The notes under the pieces were generated by a model. It was not told where the DNA came from and made no database searches. It worked only from the letters and a program-made list of their open reading frames with translations. Positions 31,903-42,660 of a DNA stretch of 64,000 nucleotides are shown piece after piece. The position numbers and the translations under genes were made by a program. The first letter of the stretch is position 1; each line of letters opens with the position of its first letter. This DNA comes from Pyricularia pennisetigena (taxonomy: Eukaryota > Ascomycota > Sordariomycetes > Magnaporthales > Pyriculariaceae): positions 310,001 through 374,000 of the forward strand of contig NW_021940924.1 of NCBI RefSeq assembly GCF_004337985.1, in the 5' to 3' direction.

Positions 31903-32408
31903 ATGCGATGTTCGCCTTCACGGCTCTATGACTTTTATGGCGTATGGTACGCATGCCATGAATACAGCGCAGACCATCGACCAAGAAGGGCTCTTGATCG
32001 GGTATTAGGTGGTGGCAGCTATTGGGCCCAGAAGCTCGGCGCTTTGTTTGTTCTAAGCGTTGCTAGTTTCACCGTTGTCACTTCGGTCATCCGGCTGCAA
32101 TTTCTACCTGCGTTGTTAACCTCAACGGACATTTCCTGGGATGCAGGACCTGCAAACTTTTGGTCGTAAGTCTTCTGTCTTTTAGTCATTGATTGTTATA
32201 AATAAGAGCCCCATCTCACACTTGCTTATCCAGCATTCTCGAAGCCAACCTTTTCATCATTTGCGGATCCATGCCCACTTTGAGCAAACTCGCCAAACAC
32301 TTTTGGGCTCCTTTCCGAGATAGGTCATCCAGAGGACCCTCCGCCGGAGACGGGTATGATATACGGCCCAGAAGGCATCCATCCTCTATGGATCCAAAAA
32401 AATGGTAA
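31903..32408 (+). pseudogene. 3' end of a second rhodopsin-type receptor gene
   Basis: KLGALFVLSVASFTVVTSVI and LTSTDISWDAGPANFW are the sixth- and seventh-helix region of fungal rhodopsin-domain receptors. An in-phase intron (GTAAGTCTTC to ATCCAG) leads to ILEANLFIICGSMPTL, a basic tail and TAA at 32406. The first five helices and any CFEM domain are absent upstream. It is clearly diverged from the intact receptor nearby. Confidence 0.6.
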
Positions 32409-32599
32409 CATAGGTGCGGGTTTGTCTTTAAGCAGCTTGAGGACAAGTGGCATGGCCGATTCCTCGACGCAGCTGACGAATTGCTGAAGCACTTGCTCCT
32501 ATTCTCAGTGTAAGGGCCTACGGGCGATAAGGGTGAACAGCATACAAGGTAGCAAAGTAGGAGATGGCTAAGGGCAAAAAGCTTTCACGACGGACAGAG

Positions 32600-33010
32600 C
32601 AAGACGATACACCTTTTATATAAAATAGCCTTTAAAGCTATTTTAAAATTTAAATACCCTATATGAACCGGGTTATTTATTACCCTACCAATTAACGTTA
32701 GGTGTTAATAGCCTAGGCGGCGTCGAACCGGCTTTTTTCACCCTCAAAGGGGCCATAATGGGCCCTAATATTAACGGTATATAATCGATCACCTCCCTCG
32801 ATTAAAAAAAACGCGTTTAATAGCGTATCCCGAATTGCAATAACCTCGTTGATAGTTAAATACGCACCACAATTTTACAGTTCCACCTATTGGGCCTATA
32901 ACCAACCTTCAATTTTAATAACTCAAAACGGGTCCGAGGAAAAAATTTCTGGATTCCCGTTGAATATTTACGAATAGTAGGACTTTTTAATCAGGACTTC
33001 CCCTGCCCTA
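32600..33010. repeat. A+T-rich degenerate sequence, probable old transposon remnant
   Basis: Strongly A+T-rich with TTTAAA/TATATAA runs and no coding frame. The composition is unlike both neighbours and similar in style to the A+T-rich transposon at 9.4-11.2 kb, but no terminal repeats were found. Confidence 0.3.
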
Positions 33011-33424
33011 AACTTACTGTAGACTAACGAACACAATGTTTCTAGCTTGGAGTGGCATAAAACACACGATTCGAACCAAGAGCTCGACATTCTTAGGTTA
33101 GCTTGTTCAAAGGTGACTGTTCTCTACACTACGGTGCCAGCTTCCCAATCTATCTGGGTCACGTTTCTTAAGGAACTGTCTAAGCGATCCACCAGACTAC
33201 TCCGCTACCTCGCCAGAGCATCCGTCCCCGTTGCTCAGTGGTCATCTGTTCAGTCACCCGGCGCCAAGTCAATATATGTGGTCTACCCAGCTCCGACTCG
33301 TCCCTCAAATGTGTGTACCGCCTTTCTTGGAAATGCTCGCATCATGCGTCAGCCCATGGAAGCCGAGACTCCTGGGTAGCCCCTCATCGATTGCACCAAT
33401 GCGAGACAGACTCACCGAAGAGCT

Positions 33425-34048
33425 TTGAAAAAGATACGAAAGCAGAAGCAGGCTTTAAAGGACACTATCAAGGAATCGGCAAACAAGCTCGCTGAAGCAG
33501 ACAATGTTTTGTTAAGCAGACTACGTCAAATGGCTTTTGAAGACCCGCAAACTCCAGCTACAGAATATCCAGCAGGCGACAAAAAGAAAATTCTCCATGT
33601 TTTCAATGAGCTTCAGGACAGACGCTCGCATCATGCCACACTGGTAAACAACCTTGAATACCTGGAGGAGCAAACGACAGAGAAAGAGCTCAAGTTGGAT
33701 TCTGCGGAAGAAAGCTTTTTAGAGCAAGTGTATAGAAGCGAGCTCGAAGAACTCGATCCATTGAAACCTTTGACAAGGAAGGCCACAAAGCGGTACGAGC
33801 CTGACGAGCAGGATTGCCAGCAAAAGGGTTTACTCGACGGTAATCCAGCCACTATCCGCCCGGATTACCAACCCCTCTTTATCAGTTTAAAAAAGGCCAC
33901 GATCGAGAAAGCAGCCTGGGAAGACGAAATCAAAAGCCTCGAGCTTACGAAATGGTTAGGTTTATCACTGTCAAACATCACATCAAGCTATGTCGCGAGC
34001 TCGAAGGAGACAGTTTCGAATGCGAGAAGCCCCGCGATGCAAAACTGA
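33425..34048 (+). CDS. Coiled-coil hypothetical protein, start not resolved
   Basis: The open frame encodes 207 residues, mainly charged helix (KKIRKQKQALKDTIKESANK; NNLEYLEEQTTEKELKLDS; KKATIEKAAWEDEIKSLEL), with a Thr/Ser-rich end. There is no in-frame ATG at the beginning. ATG-initiated codons MRDRLTEEL just upstream are in another frame, so a one-base shift near 33425 may have disconnected the start. No domain is recognised. Confidence 0.35.
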   Translation: MKKIRKQKQALKDTIKESANKLAEADNVLLSRLRQMAFEDPQTPATEYPAGDKKKILHVFNELQDRRSHHATLVNNLEYLEEQTTEKELKLDSAEESFLEQVYRSELEELDPLKPLTRKATKRYEPDEQDCQQKGLLDGNPATIRPDYQPLFISLKKATIEKAAWEDEIKSLELTKWLGLSLSNITSSYVASSKETVSNARSPAMQN

Positions 34049-34210
34049 CGAATTTTATAGTAAAACTCCCCGTCATCCGGCTTTTTTTCGTTTGTATATT
34101 CATCCATAAGAGCAACTTTAAGATCTTTGCTGATATCTATTACAAAACGTCAGCTTTTGTCACTGTCGTAGAGGTGGAGTCCAAATACGTACCGGCGGGA
34201 TAAAAATCCA

Positions 34211-34610
34211 CTATCCATCTTTTTTGGGCATGAGAACGCAGCTGCCGAGCGGCTTCGACTCTGTGTCGGCCTCGGAAACATTCCAATCTAAAGGAGGGAG
34301 GGAATTCCAGCTTTGGATACTCTCCTCGAACTGGTTTTGAGATGCTTTCCGCAGATATGCCAGCTGCATGAAGAAATTCGTGCAGCTGATCTTTTTTATG
34401 CAAGCAGGAATGCGGTTAGGCAGCTCTTCGGGGCGCCAGCCCTTTTCGCCAGCATAAAGCCTTTTTAGGCGTTCTACATTTTCTGGATCCAATTCCTTGG
34501 AGTCAGGAAATGACAAAACGTCAATGTTGACGCTAGCTGTCCCCAAATGTGCGGCTTTTTTTTTCCGCCTCAATGCGCCGGGACGCGGAGATAGGCAGCG
34601 TTCGAGACAT
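34211..34610 (-). pseudogene. DUF3723-type protein, N-terminal fragment with frameshift at a poly-A run
   Basis: The minus-strand ATG at 34610 encodes MSRTLPISASRRIEAEKK up to a run of nine A (34556-34564 on plus, as T). In the next frame it continues with HLGTASVNIDVLSFPDSKEL, then DPENVERLKRLYAGEKGWRP, which matches the conserved start of DUF3723 proteins. The frame ends at 34211, far short of the usual several hundred residues. DUF3723 genes are a reported auxiliary family of fungal Starship elements. Confidence 0.55.
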
Positions 34611-34773
34611 ATCAGCGTGGGTGATGCTGCGTGTTTCCGGGATTTAAATCGAGAATAGCGAAAGGAGGGAAAGAGATAACTGCCGCCAGGCACTCTCTAA
34701 ACATATTTGTGGGGGTTTTATTAGTCTTTTCTCCCCACCCGTTTTGATACGTTCGCACGCACACACTAATGAT

Positions 34774-35335
34774 ATGGAGTCGGCAAAAGGTTTGAGGCTG
34801 TGCCAGCTGAAAATGCGACCCCGCCTTTTCAATCGGCTACTACGGTATGTGTTCGTTCCTTGCAAGTCGGCTGCGATCGGAAACTTATTTTTGTTTTTTT
34901 TTCTTATCGCCTTGGTAGCTTTTGCCCACTGGCGTAAGCATTACAGCCACAATCGAAAACCTAAGTGAGGAAAACGGAAAGCTTTGCAAAGAGGTCGACG
35001 ATCTCAAACGAATGTTAGAGGTAGAAGAGAACACAAGATGGAAAATGGAGGAAGAAAATGGACAAATGCAGGTCAGTCAGGCGGAACTACAATTTCAACT
35101 GCAGCAGCTTTTGGGTTTTGTTGAAAATTTGCAGGTAAACATTTCAAACTACTGTCGCGGAATGGATCAGGTTGTACCGCTGCTGCCTGCTGGAAGAATT
35201 GAAAAAGTGCGGAGTAGAAAACATAGGCCACAAATAAATGGAGAAAAGCAAATGGCGTCCGTGTTTTTTCTCAAGTCAAGCGTTATTGTCAAATTAAGAA
35301 CTGAAAGTGAGTTATCTGCATCAGTTGTCCCATGA
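34774..35335 (+). CDS. Possible membrane-anchored coiled-coil protein (frame change inside)
   Basis: ATG 34774 gives MESAKGLRLCQLKMRPRL and then a hydrophobic helix (NLFLFFFLIALVAFAHW). A different frame then encodes a coiled coil (NLSEENGKLCKEVDDLKRML; MEEENGQMQVSQAELQFQLQ). Joining the two needs a frameshift or an unusually short intron at about 34935-34950. It could be two unrelated pieces. Confidence 0.25.
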
Positions 35336-35339
35336 TTGG

Positions 35340-36219
35340 GATAATTCAATAACGGTCTTGTGGCTCCTTTGAGACAAACAATTAATGCGAATTCCTGTAA
35401 CAATTTCTGTGTACAATTATCCCTAGGATACAAAAGGAAGCTATCTGCAATCTGTTCCAATACAAAAGAAAAGGGTTTTGTGGATCTATGGGTAGTCTAC
35501 AAGTAAGACACCCGAATCGCATGTTCATCTATCTGACGTGGGAGCCCCACTCGAGTTCGACAATTACTATTATTCCAACATTTTGCGCCCTCCTTTGCCG
35601 GTTCGCCACGACCGGCACTATTAAAAACTAGGTCTGCTGATTGAAGTGTGGTGTAATCGCTGTCGCAAGTATGTAATAACGTGGGTGGTACGGAAAAGAG
35701 TTGATGGGCGAAAGCTCCAGGGGTAGATCGATCAAAGTGCTGCAACTCCAGGTGTCATAGAGTGGACGGACGTGTGCACGTATGCCTGCCGCTCATCGTG
35801 GCAAGTCGAGGCTGGGATTCGGTGCGCATCCCAAGAGAGAAAGAGACAAGATACGGGCATGAGAGAGAGGAGAGCTAAGCTGCACTGCATGGAAAATGCG
35901 TTCCATCATCACCACGCAAGCACAAGGCAGGGGTTGGGAGGGAGGTGGTAGATTGATTGGGGGAATGAAACAGGCTGATGAAAATGCTGCCGGCACCTGA
36001 CAAAATTCGGACCTTAGTCCTTTGTCACCACAAGGCTGGTTGCTGCTCTGGTAAAAGGCCGGCGTATGGTCCTCCCCCCCCTTGTCTGTTACAAGCCTTA
36101 GTTGGCCATGGGTTTTGTTGGATGTACACAAATTCGCCGTCGGAAGGAGCAGGCGAGGACATCAGCGATGCCGTGTTTGTTGGGGTATTTATAAACGGCG
36201 AAGCTGGTTGGCAAAATTA
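35340..36219. other. Intergenic, G+A-rich tracts, no gene recognised
   Basis: Contains purine-rich tracts (for example around 35830-35880 and 35930-35950) but no supportable coding region. Confidence 0.3.
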
Positions 36220-37023
36220 TCAGCGCACAGACATTGAGGTGTTTGCGTTTTTAAACGAACCATTTTCAGAAGCGAAACCGGAAAAGCAGTCGCTCCCGTT
36301 AATCCCATTGCCTTTTTGAGGCACAGCAAACGGAGACCCAAGCAAACATTCCTCCGGGGACGCTGGCGATGTGTTGCAATGTAAGATAGCGGGCTCGGAG
36401 GGCTGGAAACAAAGGACGCCAAAGTGATGCTCTTGTTGAAAGATTTTCAACGAGGTCGCGGACTGGAGTTGTTTTGCAAGTTGAATCGAGATTTCTGGCG
36501 TGTTTTGGCAAAGACGTCCGACTTGTTCCCGGACCTGTTCAATAGAAGAAGACGGATATTTTCGAGTCCAGGCATTTAGCTTGTCCTCAATGCCAGCCAC
36601 ACACATTTCATCTAGCGTTAGAAAATTTCTTTTGTTGGATAAGATTTTGGAAATTGTGCTAGAATTAAGTTTCCCGTCAGTAATTTAATTACATTGCATA
36701 TATACAACAGGAGTGGTTCAAGTTTGGACGGTTTTCAAATGCTGGATAGTTAACAAGATGTTTGCGAGTACCTACCTTCGGTCCTTATTGAAATGAGCTC
36801 CTATTTTGGCTTGATTTAAACTTTTGTTTTTGCGATGAAAAAAGTAAATCTTTCGCCTCAATTCGTTTGATATCTTGGCCCGTGGTTGCGGTTTTCTGCA
36901 CGTATTACGTTTTCTAATTGGTCGCGTTGAAATTGGTGCGTAGAACAACCCGGGGTTTTGGGTTGCAGTGTCGCATTGATGTGGTTTGATTGTGTGGCAT
37001 GTCTGCGTAGCAATTGCTGCCAT
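36220..37023 (-). CDS. CENP-B/Abp1-like helix-turn-helix protein without nuclease domain
   Basis: Exons 37023-36776 and 36658-36220 join in phase across a 117-bp intron to 228 residues. The basic segment KISNELRRKIYFFHRKN precedes SLNQAKIGAHFNKDRSTISK, a CENP-B-type helix-turn-helix, then ILSNKRNFL. IEDKLNAWTRKYP is next, reminiscent of the second DNA-binding repeat of CENP-B, Abp1 and pogo transposases. No DDE catalytic region follows; the C-terminus is Ser/Asn-rich. It may be a domesticated or truncated transposase DNA-binding module. Confidence 0.45.
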
Positions 37024-37206
37024 TGTGGTTGTCAAAGCCTGCGTGGCCTGCAATAGCGTGGATGTTCATAATTTGGCATTAGTCCCAGCGCGGAGTTTTT
37101 GCAGGGCGTCGAGATTGTTGCCAATTAAATCCGTCCCGTAGGGGAGGGGTTTTGTGTCAACTGAGTGCCGGTATAAAACCGAATGTTGGCACAATTTTGG
37201 GTGAAT

Positions 37207-39639
37207 TTAAATGGCATTGACAAGTTGTGAAGTTTGGAGGTCAAAGAAGATTTTACTCAAAGAAGTTAACCTGGATAGAATTTTGGATTGTTTTACAATA
37301 TTTACCATGGCGATCCGATGGACAAAGAAGCATGATATATGGCAACAGATTTCCAGCAAAAGGGCCGCGAAAAGGGCCTTGGGAGGCATGTTTTCCCAAT
37401 GATGCATACAATCGCAGTTGGGGGGGGGGGGGGGGTATTGCGTCCCTGGGATCGGTGCTGTTGGTGCCGTCGATGCTTTTTGGAGAGGATACGGCCCCAC
37501 CCAGTGGATTTTTTATTTCCAGGCGGTGCTCCCCTGGTCCGCTTTGATTGCGAAGATCAGAACCGGTTTAAGGGACAGGGGACCCAGTTATGCAGCACAG
37601 AAGCGGGGCAAACAACATGAGCCGGGGCAGGATGCAAAACAACGAGTAGGGGGAGAAAAGGAGGGGAAGTGAGGAACAGTTCGACAGGAATTGGTCGATG
37701 TTGGTTTGTGTGACGATTTGCAATCCAAAAATGGTTCTGCCAACCATTCTGAACCGATGACGAACATGGCCAATAAAAGTAGTATCGTACAACACGTTTG
37801 GAACCCTTGAACCGTTTTATACACCGTTGGTCATTTGTACCCGTGATCTTGGTGAATTGACCAGGCAATGGTTTGGTTGGGTGAGCAACATGATTCTTGA
37901 GCCTTTGCATCCCGTAATTTCCCCATAACAAAGTGCGCTACATTGTGAGCACAGGCATTTCGGTGCTCCGTTTTAAGGCAGAGTTAATAAGCATAAAAAA
38001 CAAAAAAGGCTCACAGACAATCAGGCCGCAAATGCATCCCGTAGGGCAGATTCCAGGCGCGAGATGTGTCCACGTCCAACGCTACAGGACAGGGTTTCCA
38101 GGATTTTACCTTCAGCGGCATGCTGGGGCGTCACATTGCAACCTTTCCAACCGATACGTCAGGCATGTGGACGATGTGATGCCAAGTTTGACACCTGTGT
38201 GTGACCGAAATAAGGAGAGGGAAATGCTGCTGATGTGGTCTAAACGAAACTGTGACCGCAAGTAATATTAGGCAGGAGGGTCTCGCAAGTTTTGGAACCA
38301 AAACCTTGAACTTTTTTTTTGTAGGTGTGATGAGGTTGAACTGTCGCGACATTAATGATGGCAAATTTTGGTGATTTGAACCAGAGCCTCGGGATTGTGA
38401 TGAAGTTGGTGATATGTAACAGCTAGTCTAGAAATCGAACGGTGATGCCGCGAGAGTTACCGCAATTGGCAGGAAGAAAAAGCGTTAGCAACGAGTTTCG
38501 AAAAAGTGGGATTTTGGCGCCATTAAGATCCGCCGAGATGCTACTCCGTTGCGGGGAAAACCAGGGATGGAGCTTTGCCAAGGTGGTGATAAGAACCAAA
38601 CCCCGGGTCCAGCAAAAAGACGCTCCGATCCTGGTGTTTGCCACTTTTCAAATGCGCAGTTGGTGTTTGGGCACCTACAGGGCCGAAAGGCCGAACCGCG
38701 ATTTGTTAGCTAAATGATAGTGGGGCCAGAACGGTAGGTCTGGATCCTTTACTAGGCGCGAAAAGGACAAGAAGTGGGATTTACGTGCTTCACAAGTCGG
38801 CTATTTGCTCCATACCATTCCGGGTCGGCCAGCGATATGATTGCCCGACTCTGCGCCGCGAGTGCGGCACATCTGAAAGCTAACGAGTTCGCCCGTGCAC
38901 TAGCCAGGTTGGATGCAAGGTGCATCATGCATCCCCGCAGAGGTGTCGAGTTACGAAGCGGAGGTATGACCCAAAGTGGCATCATTAAAGATGTTGTTAT
39001 TTTTGCACAGCACCAACATTGAGCAAAAAAGCAACAATTTTGTGGGCACAGAAGAGATCAAAGACCAAATTTGGGCCTTTTTTGCCCAATCCAACTGACA
39101 TGGCGTGAAGGATGGAGAAACTTCTAATTTGCAAACTTTAGCATTTGGAAAACTCGTCGGGGAATCGATTATAAGCGCAGGAATAAAATAATATTGTGAG
39201 TTTCTTTGCCGGTTGAAAATTATCGCCTGCCTCCGTTTCTGTCCCTCACTCGGCACACAAAACAGTGATTTTATTATTAGCCCCTTTGTTGCTATTGTGA
39301 ATCGCCTCAAACTTTACCGAAGCCCAAAAGCCATGGCTACCGAGCCTCAAAATCATGTATTAGGCGTCGTGGCTGTTTCAAATGAAAGATAGGATAATTG
39401 TCGGCCCGTTATTTATTCACCGACTGTTAAAGCACTCTGCTAATATGCTACCAGGCGCCAAGCTACGACAATCTTGACTGCGATCTTTATTTTGCATTTC
39501 AGATAATCGGATGGGCCGGGTAGAAGATGATGAAGAGAGAGCGGATTTACCAGCAGCATCGCGTCGAGACTCAGGCACTTCTCCAAAAAGTGTATGATTT
39601 GCAGGACGAACAAAAGGAACTCGTTTCAGACCATACCAG
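37207..39639. other. Repeat-like region without a supportable gene; contains a 16-base poly-G run
   Basis: Many overlapping frames occur but none can be assigned. Around 37300-37680 two frames on either side of the poly-G run (37420-37435) look like one interrupted protein (GNRFPAKGPRKGPWEACFPN before; a PTQWIFYFQAVLPWSALIAK stretch after). This suggests an old coding element broken at the homopolymer. The rest is unassigned. Confidence 0.3.
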
Positions 39640-40760
39640 AGGAATTCCGAATCGCAATTTTTGGATGACAATCTGAAACCTGCCCGACCTCGGTCGTCAC
39701 CACAGCCACAACCGACTTTTCAGAGTGGTATGGCCTAATGCTTGGCATAATTGACAGTCAAGACTCAAGATTATAGAGGCCGCAAGATTTGTAAGTCATT
39801 TTCGAAGTCTAAAAGTGCATTGTGACATTTGGTATAACTAACGTGGACTCTATACAAAAGTCTACCAACATAACTCGAGCTCAATGATTGAGAAAGCTAC
39901 ATACTAGAGCACAAGATCACATTAAGCTTTTAATCATTTACGCAATGGACTGGGAGTCTAACCACGAGTTTGGCGACGAGGTATGAAACTGCCTTTTCCC
40001 AATGGCAAGATAGGTCGAGGCCGAGGGGGGCATGGTAGAGGGTATGGAAGGTACAACAGAGTTTATGACGGCTGGTGCTAGTCATCCGGCTTGCTTACAC
40101 TGTTGAACGCTGGCATGACGGCTTTGCTCCAATCCACTGATGTAATTAAGTGCGAGGCGTCTCGATTTGACCAAGAGAGTCATCAAAGAAGATGTGCCGC
40201 ACCAATGCACACTCACACTCCCATACAATTCTCAGATGCTTGAAAAAAATATCTACCGGCCCAGCAGATGCCCTGCCGGGCTTGCTCCAAACTCTGCCAT
40301 CGCGAACCTAGCCGAATGCCCGTCTCACCTGTCGGTAGAGGAATATAAGGGTCTGCGCTCGATTCCTTCGGGCCACATCATTCAGTGCCAAAACATTCTC
40401 CTGCAGCTGGTGATGCCCATCGTTAACTTCCGAAGAGAGGAGACGAGCTTGATCGTGTTACAGGCCATGTACCAGACCGGTCCCTCCAACGATGATAAAT
40501 CGATGCCACTACGGCAGGCTCACTCGGTTCTTGATTGTGCCGAGTTCTGTGCCAAACTGGTGGGCCAGCTTCAGTTAGCCACAAGGCGAATAAATCAAAA
40601 CTGGGAGTCCGCCTCCGCCCTGGCTATCTTTGTATCTGTGGCCACCCGAGTGCTTTTGCTTTGTAGCTGTACGCATGTCCAGATTTCTTATCTTGAGTTT
40701 CTTACTGAGGCCCGCAAAACTGCTTTTGCATGGCTGGGAATTGAAGCCACTCGGGCCAGA
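39640..40760 (+). repeat. Duplicated block F, copy 2 (direct mate about 24480-25900)
   Basis: Starts GAATTCCGAATCGCAATTTTTGG and matches the promoter and first codons of the RGG gene. It then skips about 450 bp (junction near 40007) to the RGG tail codons and continues into the DUF3638-type fragment, which is more complete here than in copy 1. Confidence 0.8.
39945..40082 (+). pseudogene. NCBP3-like / RGG gene, copy 3, with internal deletion
   Basis: ATG 39945 and the first exon (MDWESNHEFGDE) and donor are intact. Sequence then jumps from within the intron straight to the GGTCGAGGCCGAGGGGGGC tail codons. The folded domain and the acceptor are gone, so no RNA-binding protein can be made. Confidence 0.7.
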
Positions 40761-40802
40761 TTAGATCGTTGGTGGTTGCCTTTGTGTTGTATGGTTCGCT
40801 AA
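40167..40802 (+). pseudogene. Middle fragment of a DUF3638-type giant protein, copy 2
   Basis: One open frame includes LSVEEYKGLRSIPSGHIIQ, NILLQLVMPIVNFRREETS, VLQAMYQTGPSNDD, RRINQNWESASALAIFVSVA and FLTEARKTAFAWLG, the same region as 25547-25996 plus about 55 upstream residues missing there. It diverges after AWLGIEA and ends at 40802. No other part of the roughly 3000-residue protein adjoins it. Confidence 0.7.
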
Positions 40803-42404
40803 CATAGCTGTGTAAGGATAAGGCTCAAAGTTTGTTGTTTGTCTACAGTACAGCGCGCTACCAAAGAAGTTCGTTGCATATCTGCCCAGGCTTGGATTGA
40901 TCGACAAGCGGCGATACCCCTGAGATGCTGCATGACCTTTGTAGAGTACAGATCGACACAAATGTATCCCAATTAAGCATCTGAACGCTACCCGAGTCGC
41001 CCATTTAGACTAGAAGGCACCATGGAGGGAAAGGCCAATAGGAATGACTCCGTCATAAAACGCACTGTTCAGAAAAGCTAGCATCAACTTCAATCTCGAC
41101 TCTTTCTGGCGAACCATGGTAAATAAAAGCAACCACCAACGACCTAATCTGACATTTCTCCGCGGGAAAGGTGCGTTATTCGACGGGCTCATTCCCATTG
41201 GCTTGCATCGCATTGAGTGGCATTCCATTAGTAGGGGAATGCATCATGAGGTTTGGAGGCTGTGAGAGGCTTGCAGTGAAGAAATATGAAGCACGATGGT
41301 CAGGCCAGAACAATCCGCGGAAGACTCGGATCCAGGATTGCCGGGCAGCCAGAAGCAGGAACAAACCGCTACTGACTGCGACTGTGCTGTAAGCAATACA
41401 TCAACTTGCAGGCTGGTGCGGTCTACTTGACCTCTTCTGGGATAAAGATATACATACAGTCGACTGTATGGGTTGCTTTAAGTCTGATTTTTTCACAATA
41501 TTATTGCAACTGATTTATACATAGTTATACAATACCAAAATCAAATTGTATTTGCTTCTGGGTAAAAATATGGGGTGACAGATAACATGTTGATTCTGTT
41601 ACTGACGCAGGGTGTCAGGCGGCAAAAGAGCAACTTCAATCAGAAAATCGTTAAATACAGCCTCCGTGTACAGCCTCCGTGTGTCGCCAAACTGGAACAT
41701 CGATATTAGTATCAATAAGGGATTACAGGCGCCCCATGCACCGCAACCAAAAAGGACGCCCGTAATGCGCCAGACGGTTTCGCCCCTAACCTAAGTCACC
41801 AAACCCACTAGACGACACATATGATCACCATACAGAACTCAGGGAATTGATGAGCGACGGGGTAATAAAGTAAGAACTTTTCGAAGTTCTCTGAAGCTCT
41901 AATATTATTGGCCGCAGCACACATCATCCCGCAGCTGACCTCTCCGGCAATTTACCGACGTTCGATGCTACTCAAAAATCGAGAAGGGTAGAACACCATC
42001 CTTTACTACTATGTGGCGGCTTTGGAGGCTTTAGCTGTGAGGGTAAGTCTAGAACTGTCTTTCAGAATGCCTGCAAAAGCAGGTTTTCATGCGAGATACT
42101 TTGGGAATGGTGCCTCAACCCATTGTCTGAGACCAATAGTTACATACGTAGTCATGACAAATAGTGGCAGGGGTTGATCTATGTCCACATTTATTTCTCT
42201 TGGTTAACCTTGAGCCTTACATGCGCTTGTCTCTCTTGCAACGAACCGTCCGATGGCAATTGTGAGCTCGGTTCCACCAGCCCAGGATGCCACATCAATA
42301 AGCAGGATGCGGTTCACGATGAGCTACAGCTCCAAGGGAAGCTGAATGCTACGCTGAGTACAAGCTTCATGGGGTTGGCCATTTCTTATTTCTCGTTCTA
42401 CACT
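40803..42404. other. Intergenic; holds two copies of short repeat R4
   Basis: No gene is supported. R4 copies lie at 41015-41110 (inverted) and 41168-41229. A frame at 42174-42425 runs into the receptor relic, but its own protein is not recognisable. Confidence 0.35.
41015..41110 (-). repeat. Short repeat R4, copy a
   Basis: Its reverse complement contains GAAGTTGATGCTAGC, GTGCGTTTTATGACGGAGTC and TTCCTATTGGCC, shared with 41168-41229 (plus) and 59180-59240 (plus). Confidence 0.45.
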
Positions 42405-42660
42405 TGTTATCTGGTCTTTCGTTGAGCAGATGGCCGTGGTGTTCTGTGCTAGCTCACCAGCGCTCCGGCAGCTTCTGAGTCCCTTCTCAGCAAATAAAGT
42501 CAAAAGTTCGAGCTTGCCCAGCTAGCATAACAGCCACTCGGGACGTGGTTGTCAAGGATGAGCCAAAGGCTGGCCATCGGGACACAAACGCAGGCCAGGA
42601 CATATGGTGGCATTGGATTGCAATTGGTGCTAGAGATATATGAGGTTCCCCTGCAGCGGC
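42405..42660 (+). pseudogene. Decayed 3' end of a CFEM/rhodopsin receptor gene, third copy
   Basis: Matches the last exon of the intact receptors: TCGTTGAGCAGATGGCCGTG, then CCAGCGCTCCGGCAGCTTCT, then GACGTGGTTGTCAAG and GTGCTAGAGATAT, with substitutions and small indels that break the frame. Similarity continues past the gene end in the same way as the flank of copy 2 (29250-29352), not that of copy 1. Confidence 0.7.

Noticed and set aside
32600..33010. Remnant of the same pogo element as at 9.4 kb
   Set aside because: Composition is similar, but no terminal repeat or transposase motif could be matched.
41461..41560. Possible tRNA or small RNA in the A+T-rich stretch
   Set aside because: No cloverleaf, A/B box or terminator arrangement could be made.
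42174..42404. CFEM-like domain upstream of the receptor relic
   Set aside because: The cysteine spacing does not match the eight-Cys CFEM pattern and no splice joins support it.
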